A DNA stretch of 64,000 nucleotides from Irpex lacteus. Lineage: Eukaryota; Basidiomycota; Agaricomycetes; Polyporales; Irpicaceae. The notes under the pieces were generated by a model. That model was not told the DNA's origin, searched no databases, and saw only the letters and a list, made by a program, of their open reading frames with translations. The stretch is taken from assembly GCA_001986395.2 (NCBI GenBank), contig MQVO02000001.1, positions 1,426,001-1,490,000 on the forward strand, given 5' to 3'. Below, piece after piece: positions 33,829 to 47,035 of this stretch (position 1 is its first letter; the number at the start of each line of letters is the position of its first letter). A program made the position numbers and the translations under genes.

Positions 33829-35450
33829 ATGTCCTCCGCTCTTCCCTTCGTCTCTCGTGTCGTCGGCAACCACGCTCGAGAAATCCTTGCTCGTGACCGC
33901 GCCAGAGCTCAGAAACTGTTGTCCGGCAGTCACCCCCATGGCCCCATTGGTATTCGCGAGCTCCGCGCTAGGCGCCACGGCCACCACCACCACCATGGTG
34001 GCTCTGGTGGCGGTGGAAGCACTGGCGGCGGCAGCACCGGTGGAGGAAGCGCTGGAGGAGGAGGTGCACCCACTGACTCTGGTGCTGGTGTCGACGTTAC
34101 CGACGCTGGTGTGACTTACACCGCTTCAGTCGGTGTCGGCAGTCCCGCTACTCAGTACACACTGTTGATCGATACAGGTGCGTTCCATATCTCGGAAAGA
34201 TGTCACTTAGCTAACTAAGATTTGTCAATTGATAGGTAGCTCCAACACCTGGGTGGGCGCGGGCACAAAGTACGTGAAGACTAGCACGAGCAAGAGTACC
34301 GGTGCCACAGTCGTACGTCGTGTCTCTACGTGCACCTGATTCGCGACGTTGGAGTGCTTATTGAATTCTACAGAACGTCAGCTACGGATCTGGCTCGTTC
34401 TCTGGTACTGAATGTAAGTCTTTATATTATGTCTTGTCATGCGAAATGCTCACTGGCTCTCAGTCACCGATACGGTCAGTCTCGGATCGAATCTGGTCAT
34501 TCAGAACCAGTCCATTGGTGTGGCCAGCCAAGCTCAAGGTTTCGACGATGTCGACGGTATCCTCGGTATCGGCCCTGTCGACCTCACGACTGGCACACTC
34601 TCTACAGGCCAGCCCGTTCCCACTGTGACAGACAACCTATTCTCTCAAGGGACCATCTCCAACGACTCTATCGGTATCTCCTACCAGCCGACCACAAGTG
34701 ACGGTCAAGTCAACGGGGAGCTCACTTTTGGCGGAGTGGACACATCAAAGTAAATCGCGGTCAAATCTGTTGTTCTTAAGCGGGTTGCTGATCAAGTATG
34801 TGCAGGACTACTGGAGATGTCAACTTCGTCCCTATCACATCCACCTCCCCTGCCAATCAGTACTGGGGAATTGACCAGACCATCAGCTATGGCAGTAACT
34901 CCACCATCCTCGACTCCACTGCCGGCATCGTTGACACTGGTACTACACTGGTCTTGATTGCCACCGACGCTTTCCAGAAGTACCAGAAGGCTACTGGTGC
35001 CAAGGAGGATCAGACCACCGGTCTGTTAACTCTCACTGAACAGCAATTTGAGAACCTGCAGTCTTTGTTCTTCAACATTGGTACGTGAAGACCTTGCACA
35101 TGTAATATCATACTAATCTTGCTGTTACTGCAGGTGGCGTATCGTACGAGCTCACCGCGAACGCTCAGATCTGGCCTCGTTCTCTCAACTCCACAATTGG
35201 AGGCGAAGAGGGAAAGATCTACCTTGTCGTCTCTGACTTGGGTTCCCAGAGCGGCCAGGGTCTTGACTTCATCAGTACGTGTTCTGCTTGTTTTGAAATC
35301 TATCCAAACCGCTAATACTAACCACTTTGTACCTATTCTCTCTCAACAGACGGGTTCTCGTTCTTGCAGCGCTTCTACAGCGTTTACGACACTGGCAATG
35401 CTCAAGTCGGCTTGGCCACTACTCCTTTCACCGACGCTACTACCAACTGA
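33829..35450 (+). CDS. aspartic protease, A1 family (polyporopepsin-like)
   Basis: Seven exons (33829-34177, 34236-34312, 34374-34413, 34464-34749, 34806-35080, 35134-35274, 35350-35450) close to 422 aa. Catalytic motifs DTGSSNTW and DTGTTLV are both intact; the flap reads SYGSGSFSG, and GILGIGPVDL, YWGIDQTISYG and GFSFLQRFYSVYD match basidiomycete polyporopepsins. The pro-region is odd. It begins with a basic helix (ILARDRARAQKLL) and no hydrophobic signal peptide is visible. Then comes a run of five His and a Gly/Ser/Thr-rich linker (about residues 60-85) before the mature domain. It is presumably a secreted or vacuolar protease, but the targeting signal is not evident in this gene model. 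An upstream exon carrying one cannot be excluded. Confidence 0.9.
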
Positions 35451-36497
35451 CTGTTGGACAGACGTCTGAGTAGACTGTGATGACGTTTTACGTTATGGAC
35501 AAACGATATGACTGTTGTTTCTGGAGAACTGGACCTGCACCCGTTATTCTACGTAAACCCTGGATGAACTTGTTTGTACTCGTAGTTTTGAGGAATACAA
35601 TGTAACACGCATAGTGGAATCTACCTTTTGAGAACCTCCGATAATATTGTAATGTGACATGAGCACATAGCTACTGTCATAGCTGAGCGAGTAAATGTCG
35701 ACCCGCCGTGGACTTCTGCGCGATGATTTGGGACTTATTATAGTAATATGAGAAAATGCACAACGTTTTCCATCTTGAGTAGGGAGAGGAGTGCTGTATC
35801 TCACACATGGAATAATTAGTAGTCACACCGTTCCTTCGGTCTAATAAGTATGTATGGTATAATCGATGGTATATCCGGTGAGTGGTTCAGATTTCGATGT
35901 CACTTTATTGAAATACACGACAAAATTGACTGCTCTCTCAAACATTGCTCAAGTCGCGTCACTCATTCACACTCATTAGACACAGTGTCAGTATTGGGTG
36001 ACCCACCGTGCATAGTATACAAAAAATTATGTCTCTCTCGCGTAGAAGACGATTGCATTCATACGCCCATTGATCGCTTCTACGTCAATCTTGCGCCATC
36101 GCCCAATAAAAGAGGCGTATGCTATCAAAGTCTTAGGTTCAAGGTCACTAACAGGTTAACTTAGAAATGACGGTCGTTCAGTCGGTGAGGGAGTGGATGG
36201 AGAAGTTCGGGCGTTGAGTATGGATCATTTGCCTTATTAGGTAATCTTCTCGCCTGATGCTGTGCCTGAATGACTTCGGCTGGTTATCGCGCTGCTCACC
36301 GTGGCTATCTATCAGACCATTTTATAAACAAATTCATAGTTCTATTTGTACTGTATCTGGGGAAATGCGATGGTATTCTAGCCTGGACAACGTCGACAAA
36401 TTCGGAAGCGTGATGTCACGCGCACGTGGACGTGACCCTAGCGCCATGCGACGAGTGCGTGACTCTGCTCATCTTTCCCTTCACTTTCATCCAGAAG
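35451..36497. other. intergenic, 3' of aspartic protease
   Basis: No gene recognised; AT-richer than the flanking genes. It ends at the inverted-repeat element. Confidence 0.35.
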
Positions 36498-36526
36498 TAC
36501 AGTGTAGGACCGGTCCTCTGCCCACC
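36498..36526 (+). repeat. left terminal inverted repeat of the MITE-like element
   Basis: 29 bp, exact inverted match to 37154-37182. Contains the palindromic core AGGACCGGTCCT. Confidence 0.8.
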
Positions 36527-37153
36527 CCCGGTCCTCTGCCCACCCAGCCTTCCTGGCCGCATTTGTCGTCCGCTTCTGATTAAACTTCGCATACATATAG
36601 ATCCACTGGTATAAGTTTGCAATTTATATTCACAGTGCGATTGCTCGTGTTGTACCCCAGCTAGAAATTATAGAATGACGAGATATCTGCTCGCTCGCTT
36701 GACCCTTGGTTGTGATCGGGATGTGGTAGCTTAGCAATCCAACCAAAGGGACTAATAATAATTCTTTGTCTTACAGATATAGTATACTACACTATTCATA
36801 GCTTCTTATGCGAGTTCTCAGTGATACTGATAAGCAACAAAAACATTGAGTGTCGCACGACGGTTTGGGTGTGACCTGAGTGTGACCACATATTAGCGCC
36901 TCACTGCCAGACGTGACTGATCGTACCGCAGATCGTGACAATTGCAGGCTAAGTCTGGCGCTGTCACACTGGGCAGAGGACTGGGGTGCGTGACGTTTTC
37001 CAGGGATGCAATCAATGTGGTCTACCACCGCTCGCATCGTATGTATACCTCCACAAATATTTACACATACTCTGTGAACAATTCCCTATTCAACGATACC
37101 AAAACCTTGGCGGGAATACTAAAACAGGACGACGTGCACACCAATCTCGATGT

Positions 37154-37182
37154 GGTGGGCAGAGGACCGGTCCTACACTGTA
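37154..37182 (-). repeat. right terminal inverted repeat of the MITE-like element
   Basis: 29 bp, exact inverted match to 36498-36526; followed directly by unrelated flanking DNA. Confidence 0.8.
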
Positions 37183-39534
37183 AGTGGGTCATCAGCCTTC
37201 TTCGCTGAATAGCTGAATAGCCTCGAATAGCCTCTTTGATGACAGATTGACATTACTGTATCGACTGTTGCAACGGATAATCCAAGGAACGTGTCGGATA
37301 TAATCACTGTGCGTAGATTAAGTTGACGATTGTTTTACGTCCATGTTGCTGAGCCTTTATCCTATCTAGAGAAGTATTGCTTTCCTTTAGATCATCAGTC
37401 ATAGCACCCTGAGCTACGGATGAATCCATGTACGATCACGCCTCGCCTGCAGCGCATTGTTGCTGCTCATGACATATAGCGGCGATGCCGCGACATATGC
37501 GCTCATCAACTACGACATTGATGAGGTCAAGCCTGAATGTCGCAGATCGATATTATGGCTAGTGCGTCGGGGACAACACTATATTGCGAAGAATGGTACG
37601 TCTTGTCTGCAATAATGCTACATACCACCATGTAGTTGCCACGTCAGCTTACTTGCGCAGTTTGCCAGGCTACCACCGGAACATCACTGGTGCACTTCTG
37701 AGTTTCGGCTATGCTGGGCAGTTCCAAGTCATATTGATTGGTGTTGCACAATCTGTCAAGTGTTAACCGTCAAGGAACTACCTGCCGTGTGCGGTTCGCC
37801 ACTTCTGAGGTCAAATCCTGTTCTCCAACGTAGCAGGCTCGACTGCGCAAAGTATAGCATTGAACAGTCATGCCAGACGGAGAGGATTCAAGTTCCTGAT
37901 CATGTTTCTTTCCGATCAACTACTACACACGGCAGTCTGTAACCAGCGTCGGTGTGTATTTTTCTAAGGATAGCTCAACTATTGTACGGCTCAACTATAC
38001 GCACAGGTGAGGCATAGGGTCCGTATCCTAGCCTATCGATCTTTGCCACGTCATGAGAGGCAAAAACCGTCATGATTCTTATTAACACCGCTCTAAATGG
38101 TACACTACCCCATTTGGAGAATGAGTAAGGTACAAGCAGTGAACTTTTGTGCTTACGCATTCTATTCGCCCTGCCGACCAGGAACACCATCTCGTAAAGC
38201 CGCTGCGTCTGAGAGATAGAATTTATGCAGTCCTTCGAATGGCGGCCTCAATACACGGCGCCATCTTTTTTACACCTTATGGTGGTGGATCCTTACAGCG
38301 GCAGGCAACTTCCCAGACGATGGACATCCCTGCTTTCCCAAGGTATCGTGTGCTCGTTCGTCGTGCAAGACCCGCCCACCAGTCGATAGTATCCTTACTT
38401 GGTGGGTTTCTTTGTTCTGACTCGTTGCCCTTGGAGGCTCACGCCTGTTAGAGTTTTGTTTCACCTCTCCGAACAATACCATCGCGGAGGGAAGCCATAT
38501 GCGATATGTTCTCGCAGCTACGAGCCATGCGCACTGAACGGTATAATCACAGCTGCGTGAAGCGGGCGTATGTTCATTCCTCACAGTTCTGCCACAGCTT
38601 TTACGCAGATATTGTTGTCGAGTCAGTCGTACCACGTCAAGCCACGTCAAGGCCATTGGTTGGGTGCGCTCAAGGAAACCTTTTCTGCGTTTTGGCGAGG
38701 ATCGTCTCGCGCTGTACGGAAGGTATGTTTGCCGCCATGTTGCTATGTCTGTCACTGACTTCCATTCAAGCGCAGTGCATGAACTCTGGGCCAACTTAAA
38801 CGCTATTATATTCGTCTAGGATAGTAAAGAGAGTGCTCACAGTTTCAGCTCCGCTTCATCCGGCCAACCGTTCCAATATCGACGGTCGGAGACACAATAT
38901 GTCGATGATCCTTGCACAACTGGAGACGCTAGTGCAGTCTACAGCGTTCTACGGGAAACCCGCTCCGTACCCCCTTTATGCATGAGCCATTTTCGCCAAC
39001 GTGTCTTTCGCTCTGGTTGATACTGGCCCTGAGCTTCATCCCTGCTTTGCTTGACACTGGCATGGTGTCCATTGGCATTCTTTCACAGCACCCTGACATG
39101 TCACGGTACGTACATTCCGGCCAAGCAACGGATTCAATATATATGTGCAGCATCAACGCATCACTGCAAACAACCAGACTTGAAATTACGACAAGTGGGG
39201 ACTACACCATCTTACTCAACCTATTCTCAGATCTTTCTAATTGACACCTGCCCCGATACGCATACGTGCGCACCTGCATCTTTGAATAAACTCGGGCACG
39301 CCAATGAGGGCAGGAAAACGCGCACAGCACCCCATTTTCTGTTTCTGACATTCGGGCTGGTCGTCATGTCGCCACAACACTTGGCGAGAGAGAATTGTCA
39401 ATAATGGTAAGTGCTCCCGGTGGCCGGAGTGTTATGTATACGTTGCTTGACATTGTTGACGTTGTTTAATGGACACGTGGATCACGAGTATGCATAGGCA
39501 TACGTACATAACACTGAGTAGCAGATCTTACTCA
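37183..39534. other. gene-poor interval
   Basis: Only short, unsupported open frames on both strands. No transposase, reverse transcriptase or repeat array was recognised. A small direct repeat (CCACGTCAAG twice, near 38632-38650) is the only local structure noted. Confidence 0.35.
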
Positions 39535-40066
39535 ATGTCTGATACTCGATACCCGACGCCCAGCGCCCGTCGTCGACGTCATTCTCCCAGCTTTGCGGTG
39601 AGTCGGGAAACTGGAGACAGTACTGACATGAGACCTCGAGACCGAACCACTATAACCTCCAGTACCCACCACTCGACGCCAACGATCCAACTTAGTCTTG
39701 GATGGATTCTGGTCGAGACCGTCGAGTGGAGGCGATGGTGAGGAGCTTGACGATGCAGGAGGAGAACAACTGCACGCGTACGACACCGGACTTAAGAGTA
39801 CCGTTGACATCATGCGTCCAATTCAAGTCTCGTTGTCTAAATTGAATAAGCTCCTACATACATGCTCCCCGTCACGGTATCCCGAACGTCCAAGGGGAAG
39901 AACGTCATTGCTGTCGTCGGCCCAGGTACGGTGCACGGTGAAGAGGGAGAATGTCGACGTCGGTGGTGGAGGTGTTGAGGAAAGAGTTTTGCCTGGTCTG
40001 ATTTGCCTCCGCCTTTGGTGCCAGTGTGCATCGTCGGGAGTCGGGATGTTCAGGCCCAATGGTTAG
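39535..40066 (+). CDS. possible small gene, unrecognised
   Basis: The ATG at 39535 opens an Arg/Ser-rich frame (MSDTRYPTPSARRRRHS). A short intron from about 39622 to 39663 would join it to a frame reading LVLDGFWSRPSSGGDGEELD, then YDTGLKSTVDIMRPIQVSL. The second part looks like real coding sequence (acidic, then amphipathic helix), but I recognise no family and the 3' end is unclear. It may be a fragment of an older gene. Low confidence. Confidence 0.22.
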
Positions 40067-42465
40067 CGTTCGCCGATGCTGTGGCCATAGTGGATTTCGC
40101 AAGACTTTGATACACGATGCACTGTACTGAATTTCATCAAGGATGATGTAAAGTGATACAGTCTGGCGCGCCCCCTTTCTCTCTTGTGAGATCGCGAGAC
40201 GGAGGCATTTTGGGCGTTCCAATGCAAGTTAATGAAAGTGTTTTGCAGCAAGAACAGTTTTACAAGAACCTCAGGCACAGCACATGCACATACGTATCCT
40301 TGGATTGCACCCTCTTCGCATGAGTGCCGATCAGGTGTGGCCTTGAGTAAGGTTGCAAAGCGTAAGTCCTGAAGTCACTGCACTGAGTGTACTGTATACG
40401 GTTCGAGCTTCGCAATGCCTATGACAAGTGGGGCTGGTCGGTGGAGTGGAGCAGCTGTGCTCGAAGCGTGATTTCATATGGTCATGGCCATACCACCAAT
40501 CATACATCGGTAAATAATAGTCGCTTGGTTGTGGAAGATTGCTCTTCTCGTGCGGCGGTTGTTAGTGCAACAAGATTTAGGAGAGATCTCCGACATAGGC
40601 TGACATACGGTATTTTCGGAAGCGAGAGTCAGGGTCGTGCGGACCGAGGGGACATGAGCACAAACGCTCCCGACCAAGGCTCGGAATCGCCCATGCTTCC
40701 CCTGCTTACACGCTGCTACCAGTCCGCCCGTGAGTAGATAGATAGAAGAGAATTCGAATCGAGGGGGATAGCTTTGCTTGCGAAAGAAGGGCAATATCTG
40801 TAGGTGACGTCAGAGACACGAGGCTAACGCATGGTAGATCGCGTATGAAATTGAATGGGGTGTCACAGATGATATGTTTTCGTATGTTTTCCGTCTTCCC
40901 TAGCTTCCTCATTCTTTGTGGGGAGATATGTCTATATCAGACTTTGGGACATTCCAGCCGTGGAGCAACATAATGATCTTATGTACGCGTGGTGTCACCG
41001 AATTCCATGCTCAAAGTAGTCAATTGACTACTGAACATGTCATTATTATCTGTCGGGTTGTGTGTGCGACTATGCTATATGGATCCAACGAAGCTTGAAG
41101 CTTTTCCAGGAAATTACGACAACAGGGTATGGGAACATGAGATAATGAGATATGGTGGTGAATCTGTCACGGCATCAATTGAACATGCACTTTAGAGCAG
41201 TTTGAGCTCCTGTATATCAATGTCGGTGTGGTGGTGAGCGTGGTCCTCGACCAGTCTCGGCCGTGGTGTGCAGTGGCGAGCAGCTTACTAGCGACACAAT
41301 CCCGATAGGATGGAAAATCATAATGCTTCGATGTTGGATATGTTCGGGAATGCAATGACATGTCATACGAACATCGGGGGTGGTGGCAGTCGCAAACTGA
41401 TAGGTCAGCCTCGAGGCACATGATATCTTGTTCATGAGAGACCGTAAGTCAGGGAACTGACCCTTTTTCTGACCTGTAACATTGATTGCTGCGGGTATTA
41501 CATCCGGAGGACCTCCGGGGGATAGTTACCGGGGTTCCCAATGAGAGATCACTGGTAGACTAGCAGACCGGTCAGACTGCACGAGAATCCCCGTGAAAGG
41601 CCAGCGCAAGACAGCGAAACCGTCGCGAAAGTTCGGGAGACATAGCTCTGACTGCGAGCAGATATTTTAGGACGGACTCGGGAGAGAAAGCAGAGGACAG
41701 GCTCGGCGTTAGCGGAATCGAAAATATTGCGGGCGCTCGTATATGACGTCATGGGACATTAGGAGGCATTGCCCGAAAAGGCATCCCAAGCTTGGACCCA
41801 CTATGTCGTCACACTGCTCAGTTTTCAACTCAACCAATGGACGCTGCCCACCCGACCCGGCACTTTGGCGGAACCCTGCCCTGGTCACTGACACTCCGCA
41901 ATTTCGGGGTGCTCGCGGGAGCTGCGGGGACGACAGTGGGCGCTGCTGCATAGGCGACGATGGCGACAACGACTAGCCTGAGTTCGAGGGACCATACAGC
42001 ACGTTCAGGGGCGAAGTCGGAGGATGAGGGTACACGGCCAGGGGCGGTGCTTCTACCAGAAAGGTATGGAAGACGCGCGCACGCAAATCACTGCTGGATA
42101 AGAGTGCCGCAGAAGAAGAGGCAGATTGCATCTGGTTTGTGCATCTGCCCCGCACACCTCTCCACTGCCCTAATCCTCTCCTACTCCACGAGCCACGTTC
42201 TCCTTCATCCAGCTCCCAAATTACGCTCTTGATCGCGTCGCCGCTGTCTTCTGCAGTGGCAATCTCTCTCTGCACGCACTCTCTGCGCTTCCAGCAGCGG
42301 GGCACACAGCAGAGAAAAAACATATATTTATTACGGTCAGCATGCGTTGTGGTTCTGCCATCAGCACATGTCATAGCTCACAGCTCAATTACCATACTCC
42401 GCCACATCTCCTGCAGTTGCTCGGTCTAATATACCAGCAGCGTAGCATTCCCATCCCCCCGCTTC
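40067..42465. other. gene-poor interval and 5' flank of the YTH gene
   Basis: No gene recognised in 40.1-41.7 kb. The last 700 bp are CT-rich with an A-rich patch and TATTTATT (near 42320) and probably include the promoter and leader of the YTH gene. Confidence 0.35.
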
Positions 42466-45400
42466 ATGGTTAACACCTCATCGCATTCTGACGACTCTGT
42501 AAACGTCACCCCTTCACCGCCCTCTCCAGCACACTCGGACTCAGAAGCCACCATGCGAGCAACCTTCTCACCTTCGCGCTCTCGCCAGTCCACCCCGACC
42601 TCCCCCTCACAAGAACTCGATGCACCCACCCCTCGTCAGAGTATCCTTACGCTCGCCGAAATCAACGCCATGCCGCCCACGCGTCCAGAAGATTCCGGAC
42701 CCGTCATCTACGACAGTGCTGTACGGCGGCCTGGGTCAGCACAAGAGGAGCATAATTTCGCGTCATCGTCGTCGTCGAGGGAGCCGTTGAGAGCATTTGG
42801 GAGTGCAGGTGAGTATCTTTTCCTATGCGTGCTTGTGTGTCCCTTGCGTCTTCTCCCCCTTTTCGCCTTCCTCTTCTGCTCGATATGCGGGTGCCGAGCG
42901 CTGCCGTGCGGGTGGCCGTCGATGGTGTGTGGACATTCGGGCTGCGATCGAATCTCGGCCGGCCTATGTATGTCGGAGTTGGAAAAGTATTCATGACAAT
43001 TGGCCGATCAGTTGGCTGGTATTCTGTAACGCTCGTACGCGTGCAACGTTCGCCCACATTCCTTTTTCATTCTTGTTCTTAGTCCACGCCTCCTCCGCTG
43101 CGTCTCTGCACACAGTTGGCTTTGGCTGGCCACGCTTGCCATCTTCTCTCTTGCCGTGCCACCCCAGTCCGCAGGCAGACGTAAACCACCCGCTCCTTCC
43201 AAACTTATCATGTCCATTTCCGCTCGCGTCTGCTAGACTCTTACTCAATCCTGACACTGTCCTGACAGTCTTAATCACACTCTTGTAATTATCCTTGCTT
43301 GCCTTCCCCATCGCGTTTTCGCCGCTGACTGCTTCCTAATTTTTCTTTTCTTCCCTGACACGCGCCTGCCTCTTCATACACCTCGCTTACCTCTTGCCTC
43401 ATTATTCCAGTGCATGATCTTTATTCCCCTCCTGCTCGTTCGCCTAACGCCCTTTTCGACAACTCCTTCCAGACATCGTCTGATTTCTTTGATCGCACAC
43501 GGGCACACGAGTCAACCCAGTCTGGTGTCTCCGACACCGCTGCAGGTGAGGCCATCGAGCCGCGTTCCACGCTAAACATGAATCCCTCGGATTCTTCTGG
43601 AAAGCCGCCGTCACGCGGACGCTCCTACTCGAATACCTCTCGCCGTGGTCCTCAGGGTCGTCCGCCTCAACCACAACCTCCACCCCAGGCTTTTGGTCCA
43701 CCCGTTGGTTACCCAACCCTCCAGGACCCGCTCCAACCATTCCCAGTGCACTACACACAGGCTGGATCACCCTATGGCCAACGTGGACCGTTTGTCACAC
43801 CTCCTACTCAGTACACATCGCCGCCGAGTCTGTTGCCTCCTCAGCAAACCAGCTCGTCGCAGTATGCGTACCCATCTCACCCAGGCCTCCATGCGCCGGA
43901 CACAAGCATGCATCCGCAAAATCAGCTAATGGGCTACTCTACAAACACGATGGTACCCATGATGCAATCACCGTACTCGTATACTGGCCACACACCACCT
44001 GAGTCTGGCTCTTCGTCTACTGGTATGGGCTACGCTTATCCTGTGACGAGCTCAGGCACGACACCAGCGCTCTACTCACCTGTCCACCCATCCCCGCCGA
44101 CACACCCATCCTCCCAACCCATCACTCCGACTTATGGCACCCAGCCGGCGTACGTACGCTATCCCACCCCTTCGTACATGTATCCGTCTACATCGTTCGC
44201 ACATTCGGGTAACACGCTGTACCAAAGTCAGTTCTCTTACGGAGGGCAGTACAGGCCCACCATGAACGTCACTCCGGATTCGGACTCTAGTCGCAGCCAG
44301 GGCAGTTGGTTATTTCTCCCACCCGGAACTCGTCCAGCTGTATCGACGCACTACGATGCCTACGCGCCGCAACCTTACCCAATGTTCAGTCCGATGCAGA
44401 GCCATGAGGGTGACCCGTACGGTCAAGCGCAACCTGGCCCGTCGGGTATGGCCACCACGCACTATCCCGCTCTCTCATCACGTCCACCTCCCCCATTCCA
44501 ACAATATTCATCCGGCCCTCCGCCTCCACCATCCTCTCAGCAGCAGCCGGCACCTGATCCACCACCTCCACCAACCCTGAACACTGGCCAGATATCCCGC
44601 TCGATTTCTGAACCTGCCAGGTCGGATGCGCCATCGTCACCGTCTGTCCTGAGCAGAACAGGATCGGGCAGACAACCACTACCTCCGTCGACGCGAAAGG
44701 CGTACCATCCGAACCCGCCTGCTAACCGCTCGGAATGGGTAATGTGGGCTGGGAACGTACCTTCAGATGCTACGTACGACGAGCTCTGGCGGTTCTTCAA
44801 CCGAACATCCTCTCCAGCTGCCTCCGCCGGATCCTCAAGCTCTCTCGTTCCCAGCCCTGCAGGCCCGTCAGGGTCTTCAGCGCTGTCATCACCTGCAGAT
44901 GCGACGCCGTTGAGCGGTGGTGTGCAGTCGATATTCTTGATCTCGAGAAGCAACTGTGCCTTTGTGAACTATCTGACTGAGCCACATCTCCACGCCGCTA
45001 TCCAACGATTCAACGGCCTACCGCTTCGTCCACAAGATCCACGGTGTCCTCGACTCGTGTGCCGTGTCCGTGCACGAGAAGACGACTTGAAGGCTGGTGT
45101 AGGCGGCCAACGCGGTTCTGGAGTACATACCAAGTGGGTAAAGGAGCAGAGAGCAAAGGCCAAGGCTATACGAGCGGCTGGAAGCCCTGAACCGAGTTCG
45201 TCGGAACGTTCGTTGGCGACTACGAGCTCAGCGGGCTCGCCTATCGATACTGCGTCGTCCATGATGCGGTCTTTGAGCTTAGGCAGCGTCGATGAGTCGG
45301 GCACGGGCGGTACTGGAAGCCCGAGAGGAGTGCCCTTGAGGAGAGTGAAGAAGGCCTCAGCGCACTCGAACAGCTCCGAGAGCTACGCGTCGACGAACTC

Positions 45401-47035
45401 CAGCATGCTTGCGCAACACTTCCCGAAACGATACTTCATTCTCAAGTCGTTATCTCAGGTGAGTTTCTTGCTCTCCTCGTCACTGTCTTCACTTTCGTTA
45501 TTGCTGCATTCACGGTTGGCCACGATTTCCGCTTCCGAGGACTAGTGCGATGGGGGATGTTGTTGGATCGAGAGTCGATCGATGTCGGAAGAAGATGTCT
45601 TTCGCGTCACTAACATCGCCCATCGCACTCGAACTCCGTCCGCGGCGACAAATTTACGAACTTGAGCGTGTGCTTCACGCAGTAACTATGGCCCGCCAGC
45701 CATGAGGCGCATCATTCAGCCGCCCTTCCTCCGTTGGCTCCGCTTCGTTCTGGGCTTTGTGGACGGCTGTGATCGTTGTTCGTCGAGATGCCTAGATCGT
45801 TTTGTCGTGGAGCATTTCCTTTTTGATGCGTTGTTCAGGAACATTGTCACTGACAGAGATCTATTACAGTTCGATCTGGATCTCAGCGTCGAGAAAGGCT
45901 TGTGGGCTACGCAGAAGCACAACGAAGGCATCCTTGACCAGGCCTACCGCTCCTCGAAGGAGGTCTACCTCATCTTCGGTGTTAACAAGAGCGGCGAGTT
46001 CTACGGCTACGCTAGGTATGTTCCTGAATACTTCCCGAACCACTCTTTCCTCGCAAATTTCACAAAAAGGGAAGCAAAAGGGCTGATGTTTATTGCAATT
46101 AATATAGGATGGCAGGACCCGTACTCAAATCGCATGGCGATTCGGGGACTGATCGCAGGGTCTCATGGGCATCTCGGTCGAGCATAGATTCACCACCCGC
46201 ACGACGATCCACCGGAGGACCTTCAAGTCCGTCCACCTCTCGTAGGCCGCCGGTGCCGTATTTCTCGCCGAGTGATGGGCCACGGTATGAGGAGTCTCCC
46301 TTGCCTATGGACGAGGCCAGCAGGGAGGCCACGCTCGCGACGAGGCAGAAGATTGATCTTCATAGCGCCTCTGCGCCGGCCGTACTGTTTGACCAGCACA
46401 ACCCGTTAAGCGCGACGTCTGCTGGTCCTCGGTACGGGGAGCGCAGTTACGATCCGATATTCCCTGCTGCTCCATCTCTGCTTCAGAAGTCTCAGTCTCC
46501 GCCAGATGACTTCCACCTGGATCCGAAGGCCCCTGATAGGGCTATCAAGCAGCGCTCCGAAGATGTCGAGACTGATGAGAGTGGTGTGAAGAGGTGGGAC
46601 GCCATCCCGAGAATGTCTGGAACTTCGTCGCTGGGCTCTGTGCAGGAGGAAGACGAGGAACAGGGAGATGAGTCGGAATCGTCGGCAGACAACGGTAGGG
46701 GCAAGGCACATGAGGAGCACGGCGAAGATGCAGAAGAGGCGGTGGTGCAGAAGAAGGAAGACAAGCGGGACTGGGGCGAGTCATTCAGGGTTGAGTGGAT
46801 CAAGACTACTCGGCTACCGTTCTACCGTACACGTCAGCTACGCAATCCCTGGAACCACGATCGCGAGGTCAAGGTCTCTAGGGATGGTACGGAGCTGGAA
46901 CCGTCGGTCGGTCAGGCGTTGTTGGACGAGTGGGACAAGCCTGAACCGTCACCGCCTACTCAGCCTCCCGGACGGTCGGGAACGAAGTCGAGCCCTCCGG
47001 ACGTCCCGCAGGAGAATGAGGGTGGTCCAGGATGA
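42466..47035 (+). CDS. RNA-binding protein with RRM and YTH (m6A-reader) domains
   Basis: Exons 42466-42808, 43411-45458, 45870-46015 and 46108-47035 close to 1154 aa; introns 1 and 2 are unusually long (about 600 and 410 bp). A Ser/Pro/Tyr-rich disordered region fills residues 1-550. The RRM lies near 555-660 (EWVMWAGNVPSDATYDELW, IFLISRSNCAFVNYL, AAIQRFNGLPLR). The YTH domain starts at RYFILKSLSQ (about 788): GLWATQKHNEGILDQAY, VYLIFGVNKSGEFYGYARM, KRWDAIPRMS, WGESFRVEWIKTTRLPFYRT and NPWNHDREVKVSRDGTELEP, closest in style to YTHDC1. The Trp of GLWATQ and of KRWD fit two walls of the m6A cage. The domain is split by about 150 mostly Ser/Pro-rich residues after YARMAGPV and by an acidic insert of about 55 residues before WGESF. 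Predicted role: binding of m6A-modified RNA. Confidence 0.92.

Larger units (their letters stand above)
36498..37182. mobile_element. MITE-like non-autonomous DNA element with 29-bp terminal inverted repeats
   Basis: The ends are a perfect 29-bp inverted repeat (left 36498-36526, right 37154-37182) that begins TACAGTGTAGGACC. If the outer TA on each side is the target duplication, the element is 36500-37180 with CAGTG termini, as in Tc1/mariner-type elements; no 8-bp duplication is seen, which argues against hAT. Inside the left end a second direct copy of CCGGTCCTCTGCCCACC lies at 36528-36544 (first copy 36510-36526), and a weaker inverted copy lies at about 36971-36986. No transposase is encoded, so it would need enzyme from elsewhere. 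It sits in the gene-poor stretch. Confidence 0.75.

Noticed and set aside
36498..37182. hAT-type transposon, because of CAGTG ends
   Set aside because: The eight bases on each side do not match, whereas a TA on each side does, which fits Tc1/mariner better.
38270..38794. 174-codon minus-strand open frame
   Set aside because: No domain, no plausible splice extension, and composition as expected from random sequence in a gene-poor region.
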